DNA from: Limnobacter olei
GTDB taxonomy: Bacteria > Pseudomonadota > Gammaproteobacteria > Burkholderiales > Burkholderiaceae_B
Length of the DNA: 64,000 bases
Direction of reading: 5' to 3'
Assembly (NCBI RefSeq): GCF_029087225.1
Contig: NZ_JARFJD010000012.1
Span: 62,001-126,000, forward strand
A model generated the notes under the pieces. The model did not search any database. It had not been told where the DNA came from and saw only the letters and a program-made list of their open reading frames with translations. Positions 14,215 through 22,119 of this stretch are shown one piece after another; the first letter of the stretch is position 1, and the number at the start of each line of letters is the position of its first letter. Both the position numbers and the translations under genes were made by a program.

Positions 14215-16053
14215 TTATACGGCCCGCTGTTTGACGTATCGTCCAGGTGCGGGCTCAATCGGTTTGTATTTCGCATTGCCAGGCTTGGCGGGCGCTTTTA
14301 CTTCGCCCCCTTTCATGGGCTCAAGCCACTGCGCCCAATCATTCCACCAGCTGCCAGGTACTTCTTTTGCTTTCTTGAACCACTGTTCAGGTGTTTCAGG
14401 GATTTCGCTTTCACACACCCAGTAATTGCGCTTGTTCTTGTTGGCCGGGTTAATGACACCCGCAATATGCCCGCTGGCACCCAATACGAAACGGGATTCA
14501 CCACTGACCAAATGACTGGTTTGAAATGCACTGGTCCACGGCACAATGTGGTCTTCCCGAGTTGCCAAAATGTAAACAGGCACGTCGATCAAACCCAAAT
14601 CAACAGGCAGGCCACACACCATTGCCTTTCCGGGTTGGCACACCTTGTTTTCCAGGTAAGTGTTGCGCAGGTACCAAGCAAACATGGGACCAGGCAAATT
14701 GGTGCTGTCACTGTTCCAGTACAACAAATCGAACACAGGTGGTTTTTCACCTTTCAGGTAATTGTTCACCACATAGTTCCAAATCAAATCATTCGGACGC
14801 AGAGACGAAAATGCACCCGAGAGGTCTTTGCCCGGCATCACGCCACCTTGGCCAATACTCTCTTCTCGTGCTTTAACCTGTTCTTCATCCACGAACACAC
14901 CCAAGGCACCTGTGTCAGTGAAATCAAGCAAGGTGGTCAAAAAAGTGACACTGTTCACACTATCGTCACCACGATTGGCCAAGGTAGAAAGTGCGGTTGC
15001 GAGAAGCGTGCCACCCACGCAGAACCCCAATACATTCAGCTTGGGCTGTTTGGAAATGGCCTTGACCACGTCGATGGCTTTGATCACGCCATCGTCAACA
15101 TAGCCATCCCAAGTAAAATGCCCGTCCGCTTCCGTGGGGTTTTTCCACGACACCAGGAACAAGGTGTGGCCTTGCTCCACCACAAAATTCACCAGTGAAT
15201 TGCTAGGCTGAAGATCGAGAATGTAGTACTTGTTGATGCACGGGGGGACAAACAACATGGGCTGTTTGCCCACTTTTTCAGTGGTGGGCTTGTATTGCAA
15301 AAGCTGAAAGTATTCGCATTCAAACACCACATCGCCCGGCGTGGTGGCCACATTCACACCCACTTCAAAAGCACTTTCGTCAGTTTGGGAAATGCGGCCT
15401 TTCTGCATGTCTGCCATCAGGTTTTGAATGGCCTGCGTCAGGCTTTCACCCTTGGTTTCCAACAGTTTCTTTTGTGCTTCGGGATTGGTCACAAAAAAAT
15501 TGGATGGGCTAAGTGCATCTACAAATTGCTCAACCGCATACTCCACCTTTCGTTTTTCAGGGCTGCTGTCAGGCACCAACTCAACAATTCGTTTCGTAAA
15601 GCGGGCATTTAGCGAATACATGGCAGCGGTAAACTCATAGACGCCATGGTCGTGCCAATCGGCTGAAGCAAAACGCTTGTCGCCTTGAATCCAGCTGTCC
15701 AGCGGAACTGGCTGCTTTGTTTTGGAATCGGCATTGGGCAAACTGGAAAAGGCAGAGGCCATCAATGCCGACAACTCGGCTGCATACTCGGCTTGAATTT
15801 GCCCCAGCGAGTGAACCGGAATTTGAGTAAGCGCTGCCTGACAAGCCCCCATGATGGAATTCATGAAAGGCTGAATTGCACCCATGGTGGCGTTTTGTAG
15901 AGGTGCAGCGGCCTGCAGGCCAGGCAACGGCCCCAATTGACCAAAGGCGCCCATGGCTTGTTGAAACTGGGCCTGCATTTGCTGCTGCATTTGTTCAGCA
16001 ACAGGCAATAGCTGACCGAAGACTTCGTTGAAGTCTGGTATTTGTTTGTTCAC
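14215..16053 (-). CDS. phaC: Class I polyhydroxyalkanoate synthase PhaC
   Basis: Polymerises (R)-3-hydroxyacyl-CoA at the granule surface. With the GTG start at 16053 the protein has 612 residues. That start is chosen because AAAGGAG lies six bases upstream and the length is close to the ~590 usual for class I. The frame is open to an ATG at 16137 (640 residues), but the extra 28 residues look unlike the family. In the 612 numbering, the lipase-like box GFCVGG holds the nucleophile Cys345, with Asp501 (TREDH) and His529 (SGHIAG) completing the triad. A Met/Gln-rich N-terminal segment precedes the catalytic domain. First gene of phaCAB. Confidence 0.95.
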   Translation of the reverse strand: MNKQIPDFNEVFGQLLPVAEQMQQQMQAQFQQAMGAFGQLGPLPGLQAAAPLQNATMGAIQPFMNSIMGACQAALTQIPVHSLGQIQAEYAAELSALMASAFSSLPNADSKTKQPVPLDSWIQGDKRFASADWHDHGVYEFTAAMYSLNARFTKRIVELVPDSSPEKRKVEYAVEQFVDALSPSNFFVTNPEAQKKLLETKGESLTQAIQNLMADMQKGRISQTDESAFEVGVNVATTPGDVVFECEYFQLLQYKPTTEKVGKQPMLFVPPCINKYYILDLQPSNSLVNFVVEQGHTLFLVSWKNPTEADGHFTWDGYVDDGVIKAIDVVKAISKQPKLNVLGFCVGGTLLATALSTLANRGDDSVNSVTFLTTLLDFTDTGALGVFVDEEQVKAREESIGQGGVMPGKDLSGAFSSLRPNDLIWNYVVNNYLKGEKPPVFDLLYWNSDSTNLPGPMFAWYLRNTYLENKVCQPGKAMVCGLPVDLGLIDVPVYILATREDHIVPWTSAFQTSHLVSGESRFVLGASGHIAGVINPANKNKRNYWVCESEIPETPEQWFKKAKEVPGSWWNDWAQWLEPMKGGEVKAPAKPGNAKYKPIEPAPGRYVKQRAV

Positions 16054-16230
16054 CTTCCTCTCCTTTGTGGGGGCAATATGCTCCCTTGGCTCGTCGGCCT
16101 TTTCGATATTGTGCACCGCAACATTTTGACTTGTCAAATAATTGTATGCCTCTGACCCTTACTGTTTGCTGATCAGCCCAATTTAATGCACCATCTCCAG
16201 TGTATTCGCTTCACCCTTGAGTGCATAAAG

Positions 16231-16485
16231 ATGTACATCGTTATTATTGGCTGGATGTATGTGGTCACCCTGATGGCGGCTACAGAGACAAACTTCGTGG
16301 CGGGAATTGTCACATTCCTGTTTTATGGGGCACTGCCCTGTGCCGTGCTGGCCTATTTGATGGGAACCAAGTCGAGGCGAATTAAGCGCCGTGCTCAGGA
16401 AGAAGCCGAATTAGCGTTGCGAAACGCCCAGACTGAACCCCCTGCTGTTGCCCCCGCCGATGAGAAAACCAGCGCGGATCGGTGA
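16231..16485 (+). CDS. Small hypothetical membrane protein
   Basis: 84 residues from the ATG at 16231; an ATG at 16186 is also in frame but adds an atypical leader. Two hydrophobic helices (about 2-17 and 24-44) are followed by a basic, then acidic/Pro-rich cytoplasmic tail. I recall similar small proteins beginning MYIVxIxWxYV in Burkholderiales, but no function is known to me. The last 104 bases overlap the 3' end of pgeF on the other strand, so the C-terminal tail is encoded antisense to a conserved gene. Confidence 0.7.
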   Translation: MYIVIIGWMYVVTLMAATETNFVAGIVTFLFYGALPCAVLAYLMGTKSRRIKRRAQEEAELALRNAQTEPPAVAPADEKTSADR

Positions 16486-17206
16486 CCGTGTCCCAGCCGC
16501 CGCCTTCAATGTTGGAATTACCCAATTCGCGCAGCGCATGCCGGGCCAGTGCATACAGGTCGGCCAAGTATTTCCCGGATTTGTCGCCTGGCTTGAAGCA
16601 CTCAATGGTATTGGGATTCTGCTGAACAAAGGCATTGAACACCTCCGCCCCAACTTCAAAGGAGTGTGGGCCAATCGCAGGTCCCATCCAGGCCTTGATT
16701 TGCATTAGAGGAACCTCGCAGGCCTGGCTTAATGCCTTCGCGCTTGCCAGTAAAACACCTGCATGCAAGCCTCGCCAGCCAGCATGGGCTGCCGCAACCC
16801 CCAGTGCTTTGCCGGAGTTGCTGAAGGCCACAAAAACGACGGGCAAACAGTCTGCGGTCATGATCGCCAAGGCCAGGTTGCAACTGACACTGATTGAAGC
16901 ATCTGCCACCGGTGGTGTTGTGCCAGATGACATCGCATCGCTTGCAAGCCTCGCCTCGAAAACCTCGCAACCATGTACCTGGTTTAACCACACAACCGGA
17001 GCACCCATTTCCTTTTCAACTAAACTGCGCCGAGCTTGAACATGGGTAAGGCTATCCCCGACATGCGTACCCAAATTGAAACCGTAAGGGTCGGCGTCAC
17101 GCTTTAGAGCATCAAATCCGGTTTCTGTGACCAGTACCTTGACACCATCCCAATCTGGGCCAAGCTGGGAGACAGGAATTTCTTTATTCAATTTCTTCAA
17201 GGTCAT
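16382..17206 (-). CDS. pgeF: PgeF/YfiH family purine nucleosidase-like protein (laccase-domain, DUF152)
   Basis: 274 residues from the ATG at 17206. A longer frame starts inside rluD but its leader is shadow sequence. Family motifs are NQVHGCEVF, MTADCLPVVF and AAHAGWRGLHAGVL, whose His/Cys bind metal in YfiH proteins. Members were called polyphenol oxidases and later linked to peptidoglycan editing and purine nucleoside phosphorolysis. It overlaps the end of rluD by 23 bases, an arrangement common in proteobacteria, and its 3' end overlaps the small membrane-protein gene on the opposite strand. Confidence 0.9.
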   Translation of the reverse strand: MTLKKLNKEIPVSQLGPDWDGVKVLVTETGFDALKRDADPYGFNLGTHVGDSLTHVQARRSLVEKEMGAPVVWLNQVHGCEVFEARLASDAMSSGTTPPVADASISVSCNLALAIMTADCLPVVFVAFSNSGKALGVAAAHAGWRGLHAGVLLASAKALSQACEVPLMQIKAWMGPAIGPHSFEVGAEVFNAFVQQNPNTIECFKPGDKSGKYLADLYALARHALRELGNSNIEGGGWDTVTDPRWFSHRRGQQQGVQSGRFATLIRLLPEHGA

Positions 17207-18350
17207 CGTCAGCATCAAAACGCACCAGCACCGAGGCCTTGTGTTGGTGTGCTTCCTCCAATACCGCCTCTTCAACATCGTCGCTGTGGAAATCGATGCC
17301 GGCCATTTCACCCAACAAGCGCAAATCCTCGGGGGCCTTTGCGACATACTCGGGCCATTCATGATTACTCAGGCTTTCGTCCCAATCCTCAGCCGCCTCA
17401 TCAGCTCCTTGCACATGAAAATAAGTCGGATCGGGGAAGCTTAGGTGTGTTGCATGCAGGGCTTGGCGCTCGAACTTCTCGCCATTGGGCAGTTCAATCG
17501 AGGAAAGTCGCAAGGCAGAGTGACTGCCAGCGCCTTTGATTTTGTAAACCGGGTCGGCCACCAAAGCAAAACCGGCATGCTGGGCATGCACACGAATTTG
17601 ATGGGTACGCCCGGTTTCAAGACGGCACACCATCAAGGTGACAGGCACTTCAAGAAGCTCACCAAAAGCAACCGGGGTAAAGTGGGTTACCGCGGGCTTG
17701 CCATGATCGACCACCGCCATCCGCAGGCGATTGCGCGGGTCGCGGCCCAGGGGATTATTCACAGTCAAAGGGTTCGCAATTCGGCCCCACACCATGGCCA
17801 GGTAAACCCGCTTTACAATGCGGGCTTGCAACATTTGAACCAGTTTTACCTGAGTTTCCGCGGTGCGGGCCACGACCATCAAACCGGTGGTGTCTGCGTC
17901 CAGGCGGTGCACAATCCCAGCACGGGGCACATGGATCAAACCCGGGTCCAGGTGATACAGGCCATTCATCAAAGTACCGGTCCAGTGCCCAGGTGCGGGA
18001 TGAACCACCAGGCCGGCCTGTTTGTTGACCACCGTGTATTCATTGGTGCGGGCCACAATGTCCAGGTTCATGTCCTCGGGTATCAAAGCCTGCATGTGGG
18101 CCAAAACCCCAGGGCTCAACTCAATCCGGTCCATGCCCTGTACTTTCTGATTGCCCTTGGCTGCGGCCACGCCGTTGACCAGTACCCGTTCCTCTTTCAA
18201 CCAACCCTGCAGGCGGGAACGCGAGTACTGCGGGAACAACTCGGCAATCACTTTGTCCAACCGAGAGCCTCCCAATTCCATGGGCACTCTGGCTTGTAAC
18301 GGTTGATCGGGTTGTGCGTTTTCCGCGTCGGCTTGAATTTGGGACGTCAT
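17184..18350 (-). CDS. rluD: 23S rRNA pseudouridine synthase RluD
   Basis: 388 residues. RluD makes pseudouridines 1911, 1915 and 1917 in helix 69 of 23S rRNA. An S4 RNA-binding domain covers about 28-90 (GSRLDKVIAELFPQYSRSRL). The catalytic Asp lies in HRLDADTTGL near residue 152. The last ~60 residues are an acidic extension beyond the usual domain. It faces bamD across about 115 bases and is followed by pgeF with a 23-base overlap; both features are typical for this locus. Confidence 0.93.
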   Translation of the reverse strand: MTSQIQADAENAQPDQPLQARVPMELGGSRLDKVIAELFPQYSRSRLQGWLKEERVLVNGVAAAKGNQKVQGMDRIELSPGVLAHMQALIPEDMNLDIVARTNEYTVVNKQAGLVVHPAPGHWTGTLMNGLYHLDPGLIHVPRAGIVHRLDADTTGLMVVARTAETQVKLVQMLQARIVKRVYLAMVWGRIANPLTVNNPLGRDPRNRLRMAVVDHGKPAVTHFTPVAFGELLEVPVTLMVCRLETGRTHQIRVHAQHAGFALVADPVYKIKGAGSHSALRLSSIELPNGEKFERQALHATHLSFPDPTYFHVQGADEAAEDWDESLSNHEWPEYVAKAPEDLRLLGEMAGIDFHSDDVEEAVLEEAHQHKASVLVRFDADDDLEEIE

Positions 18351-18465
18351 AAATTAAAATCGAATCTTTCAATTGAGTATGCCGCCGGTGGGCGGCACGG
18401 GCTTTGCCCGATATAATGGAAAACCATTGATGATCAAACAGGGACACTTCGGGTTTCGAAATCAC

Positions 18466-19314
18466 ATGAACAAAACCACATTGGCCCCGCGCACAACTTG
18501 GCTGCGCACATTATCGCAGTTATTCCTGATCCCCGCGTTGATTTTCGCGCTGGCCGCATGCGGCTCGGCAAAACAATTCGATGAAACCGAGGGCTGGAGC
18601 CCTGCCCGCCTGTACGAAGAAGCCAAGGCTGAAATCGACGTTGGCAATTACGAGCGCGGTATTGAATTGCTTGAAAAGCTGGAAGCACGCTACCCATACG
18701 GGCGTTTTGCACAGCAGGCGCAAATTGATACGGCGTTTGCTTACTACAAGGCGGGTGACAATGCCCAGGCACTGGCGGCAACGGATCGCTTTATCAAGCT
18801 GTACCCAAACCACCAGAATCTTGATTACGTGTACTACTTGCGCGGCTTGATCAGTTTCAACGAAGACAAAGGCATTTTTGCATTGTTGTCGGGTGAAGAT
18901 CAAAGCGCCCGTGACCCCAAAGGCACCCGCGCTGCATTTGATGCTTTCAAGGAAGTGGTAAGCCGCTTTCCCGACAGCAAATATTACGACGACAGCAAAT
19001 CACGCTTGCAGTACCTCGTGAATGCACTTGCACAAAACGAATTGCATGTGGCCCGTTACTACTACAAGCGTGGCGCGTACCTGGCAGCAGTGAATCGAGC
19101 TCAAGAAGTAGTACGTCGGTTCGAACAGACTCCCTCCATTGAAGAAGCACTGTTTATCAGCCTGCGCAGCTATGAGAAACTGAACATGACCGCCCTGGCG
19201 GCAGACACCAAACGTGTGATCAACCTGAACTTCAAAGACAGCCCCTATTGGAATATGGATCTTCCCGAGAAGGAAAAAGCGGAAGCCAAATGGTGGCAGG
19301 TCTGGAAAGACTAA
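18466..19314 (+). CDS. bamD: Outer membrane assembly lipoprotein BamD
   Basis: 282 residues from the ATG at 18466; an in-frame start further upstream at 18373 would disrupt the signal peptide. A hydrophobic signal ends in the lipobox ALAAC with Cys32 as lipidation site. Mature BamD has TPR-like repeats (for instance LYEEAKAEIDVGNYERGIELLEKLEARYPYG split over two helices) and scaffolds the BAM complex for beta-barrel insertion. It diverges from rluD and is followed by a strong hairpin terminator. Confidence 0.94.
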   Translation: MNKTTLAPRTTWLRTLSQLFLIPALIFALAACGSAKQFDETEGWSPARLYEEAKAEIDVGNYERGIELLEKLEARYPYGRFAQQAQIDTAFAYYKAGDNAQALAATDRFIKLYPNHQNLDYVYYLRGLISFNEDKGIFALLSGEDQSARDPKGTRAAFDAFKEVVSRFPDSKYYDDSKSRLQYLVNALAQNELHVARYYYKRGAYLAAVNRAQEVVRRFEQTPSIEEALFISLRSYEKLNMTALAADTKRVINLNFKDSPYWNMDLPEKEKAEAKWWQVWKD

Positions 19315-19332
19315 AGTGTTTGGCAGTCGAAT

Positions 19333-19361
19333 AAAAAAGGATCCTTCAAGGATCCTTTTTT
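19333..19361. terminator. Bidirectional terminator between bamD and the helicase gene
   Basis: The twelve-base arms AAAAAAGGATCC (19333-19344) and GGATCCTTTTTT (19350-19361) flank TTCAA. T-runs on both strands fit its position between convergent genes. Confidence 0.93.
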
Positions 19362-19385
19362 GTTTCTGATGATTGTCTTGAATCA

Positions 19386-21350
19386 CTATTTCAAGCGCTT
19401 CTCCCGCATAAACTCAATTGCCACCCTCAATTCTCGCGTGCGCTTGAAAGGCGGCAAACTTCGCCACAGAAGCTTCCCGTAGCCTTTTTCAACCAAGCGC
19501 CGGTCTCCGATCAGCAACACGCCCCAATCTGTTTCATCCCGGATCAAACGGCCTGCACCTTGCTTCAGGGCAATCGCTGCATCTGGCAGGGACAAATCCT
19601 GGAACGCATTGCCACCACGGTTTTTAATCAACTCGCTTTTGGCTTGAAAAACCGGGTCATCGGGTGGCGCAAACGGCAGCTTGTCAATAATAACCAAGCG
19701 CAGCCCATCACCCCGAATATCCACACCTTCCCAAAAACTGGCTGCACCCACCAAAACCGGATTGTTCAATACCCTGAACTGATCCAGCAATTCAGCCCTG
19801 GAGGCCTCGCCCTGCACCAACAAACTCCAATCCAGTTCGTCTTTCTCAATACGCTCTCGCAGGTACTCGCCAACCTGCTTCACCGCACGGTGGCTGGTAC
19901 ACAGGAAAAATACTCCCCCCTGACTGGCTTGTAACAGCGGCCACACCGCATCACACAGTTTTTTGCTGAATTGTGGTTCATTGGGAAAAGGCAAATTGTC
20001 GGGTACACACAGCAACGCTTGCGATTCATAATCGAATGGGCTTGGCAACAACAACTGCTGGCAATCATCGAGCCCCACCTGCAAGGTAAAGTGCTGCAAG
20101 CTTTCTTTAATACTCAAGGTTGCACTGGTAAAAACCCACGCCTTGGGCTGCTCTGCGTAAAGCTTGGCAAATGCATTCGACACATCCAGCGGCGAATCAC
20201 AGAATTGCACTACGTTGGTCGAAACACTCACCCAACGCACCGACTGTTCATCGGCTTGCGCCGTGGCCGGAGAAAACCAGTCTTGCCAGCGCAGGCACAA
20301 CTCACTCGCGCGCCCCATTAGCTTCACCCACGATTCGTTGCGAACCGACAGGGGGCTGATCATTTCTATCAAGCCTTCCAGGCGGTTTTCGAAGTCTGTG
20401 CAAACTGCGGCAACGCCATTCAAGGCCAAAAACTGGGCATGCGTAAAACGAGCGGAATCAATTTCGGTGCCTACAATGCGTCGAATTTCCTTGAGCGCCA
20501 ATTCCATTGGGCGAAGCACGGCATCCCAATCGCCGGCATCTGCGCTGGAAGTTCGACCCTCAATCAGCACGTCACGCAAAAACTCCTGACACTGAGCCGT
20601 CGATATGGCCTGCCCTAGCAAGCTGGTTGCAATGTCGGGCAACTGGTGCGCTTCATCGAAAACGATCACATCGCAAGCCGGAAGCAACTCTGCGATTCCT
20701 TCTTCTTTCAGTGCAAGATCGGCCAAGAACAAGTGATGATTCACCACAACCACCTCGGCATCAAGCGCATCGCGGCGGGCTTTGTTCACAAAGCATTCAG
20801 ACGCGTTGGGGCATTCGCCGCCCAGGCAGTTGTCTTTGTTGGAAGTGACCCAGCTCCACACGGCTGAATCTTCGGGTACACCGGCGCAATCAGCCCGGTC
20901 GCCAGTGTGGGTGCGGCCAGCAAATATTTTTACTTTTTGAAGATGATCCACTTCACGGGGCGAGGGCAAACGCGCCTCTTTGAGCGCACGCTCCAAGTGA
21001 AAATGGCACACATAATTTTGGCGGCCTTTCAACAACGCCACATTGACAGGCACACCCAAGGCCTCGCGAACCAGCGGCAGGTCTTTGTTAAAAAGTTGAT
21101 CCTGCAAAGTTTTGGTGGCTGTAGACAACAAAACCCTTCGCCCTGAAAGCAAAGCGGGCACCACGTAGGCAAAGGTTTTCCCCGTGCCAGTGCCTGCTTC
21201 CACCACCAAAGCACTTTGAGTTTCAATCGCATTGCCAACCGCCTGTGCCATTTCAATTTGCGATTCGCGTGCACTGAACCCGGGTAGTCGGCGGGCCAAA
21301 GCACCACCAGGGGCGAAAGCCTCATTCAAGGGTTCAGAGAAATCAAACAT
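19386..21350 (-). CDS. DinG/YoaA-family ATP-dependent DNA helicase
   Basis: XPD-like superfamily 2 helicase of 654 residues. Walker A GTGTGKT is near residue 54. Four cysteines in the CAGVPEDS...CLGGECPNASEC region are the likely 4Fe-4S ligands. The Walker B/DEAH box is VIVFDEAHQLPD. The C-terminal motifs include GAASFWEGVDIRGDGL and QGAGRLIRDETD. YoaA-type enzymes unwind damaged or forked DNA; the exact assignment between YoaA and DinG is not settled from sequence alone. It converges on bamD. Confidence 0.9.
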   Translation of the reverse strand: MFDFSEPLNEAFAPGGALARRLPGFSARESQIEMAQAVGNAIETQSALVVEAGTGTGKTFAYVVPALLSGRRVLLSTATKTLQDQLFNKDLPLVREALGVPVNVALLKGRQNYVCHFHLERALKEARLPSPREVDHLQKVKIFAGRTHTGDRADCAGVPEDSAVWSWVTSNKDNCLGGECPNASECFVNKARRDALDAEVVVVNHHLFLADLALKEEGIAELLPACDVIVFDEAHQLPDIATSLLGQAISTAQCQEFLRDVLIEGRTSSADAGDWDAVLRPMELALKEIRRIVGTEIDSARFTHAQFLALNGVAAVCTDFENRLEGLIEMISPLSVRNESWVKLMGRASELCLRWQDWFSPATAQADEQSVRWVSVSTNVVQFCDSPLDVSNAFAKLYAEQPKAWVFTSATLSIKESLQHFTLQVGLDDCQQLLLPSPFDYESQALLCVPDNLPFPNEPQFSKKLCDAVWPLLQASQGGVFFLCTSHRAVKQVGEYLRERIEKDELDWSLLVQGEASRAELLDQFRVLNNPVLVGAASFWEGVDIRGDGLRLVIIDKLPFAPPDDPVFQAKSELIKNRGGNAFQDLSLPDAAIALKQGAGRLIRDETDWGVLLIGDRRLVEKGYGKLLWRSLPPFKRTRELRVAIEFMREKRLK

Positions 21351-21380
21351 GCGGGGTACAGGTAAATTTGAGCGTGAAAG

Positions 21381-21596
21381 TTAGGCAGGAATGTCGGGTT
21401 CAAGCTGAATTTGCAACAGCGTAATCGAGTCTTTGATCTGCAACTTGCGCTTTTTCAATCTGCGAACCTGCAACTGATCAAAACCAGTTTGTGCTGTCAA
21501 CATGGCAATGATCTGATCCAGATCGCGGTGTTCAACCTGCAATTCTACAATTCGTCGCTTGATCGATTCGATGTCTTCAGTATGGACCATGGGCAT
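21381..21596 (-). CDS. YdcH/DUF465 family small protein
   Basis: 71 residues, largely helical and charged, with the LExxHxxLDxxI-like pattern (ELQVEHRDLDQIIAML) and the basic VRRLKKRKLQIKDSI segment typical of DUF465/YdcH. The function of the family is unknown. It sits 30 bases upstream of the helicase gene on the same strand, so the two may form an operon. A second in-frame ATG lies two codons in. Confidence 0.8.
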   Translation of the reverse strand: MPMVHTEDIESIKRRIVELQVEHRDLDQIIAMLTAQTGFDQLQVRRLKKRKLQIKDSITLLQIQLEPDIPA

Positions 21597-21708
21597 TCAG
21601 GTTGAACCAGCTCGGTGTTGACAACATTGTAGCCGCAAGTGAACCAAGGCTGGAAACAATCTACCCGAAGTGGATCACCCGTTCTGCAGCTCGCTTTAGT
21701 TAGGCGCT

Positions 21709-22107
21709 TCAGTTAGGCGTTCGGGCTCGCCGATTCGCATACTCGTCCAGGCGAATCATGTCGTCAGCCTTGCCTTGAACCTCCAGGTGTGCACGGCGAA
21801 TTTGTGCACCTTGCAAACGTACATCATCCAGACAACTGGACACGAAAAACTTGTTGTAACAAGCCCGCGACTGCTCGTTCAATTCATACTCGAGAAACTC
21901 AAGTTGTTTTTCTCGTTCAGCCACATAGGCACGCGCCTGCTCAAGCGTGTTTGGCGCCTGGGGTTTAGCGGCCTGCAGTTGAACAGTACTACAGGCAGCC
22001 AGTACCAAGGCTGAAACCGGCAAGATGAGGGTGAACAGGCGCTGCACCCTCACCCCGATCGACTTCCGAAGCTGTGGCACAATGCCCTGCTTACTTTGAA
22101 AACTCAT
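21709..22107 (-). CDS. Hypothetical lipoprotein
   Basis: 132 residues. A basic N-terminus and a hydrophobic segment end in LVLAAC, with Cys39 as lipidation site. The rest is a charged helical domain with a likely disulfide pair at Cys83 and Cys92 (RACYNKFFVSSCLDD). The start at 22107 leaves only 12 bases to the divergent tex gene; a GTG near 22077 would be an alternative closer to the signal peptide. No named family was recognised; similar small lipoproteins sit beside tex in related genomes as far as I recall. Confidence 0.75.
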   Translation of the reverse strand: MSFQSKQGIVPQLRKSIGVRVQRLFTLILPVSALVLAACSTVQLQAAKPQAPNTLEQARAYVAEREKQLEFLEYELNEQSRACYNKFFVSSCLDDVRLQGAQIRRAHLEVQGKADDMIRLDEYANRRARTPN

Positions 22108-22119
22108 AGATCAGAATCC

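Noticed and set aside
17207-17362. N-terminal extension of pgeF
   Set aside because: It lies wholly inside rluD in another frame and its composition (Arg/Trp/Cys-rich) is not protein-like for the family.
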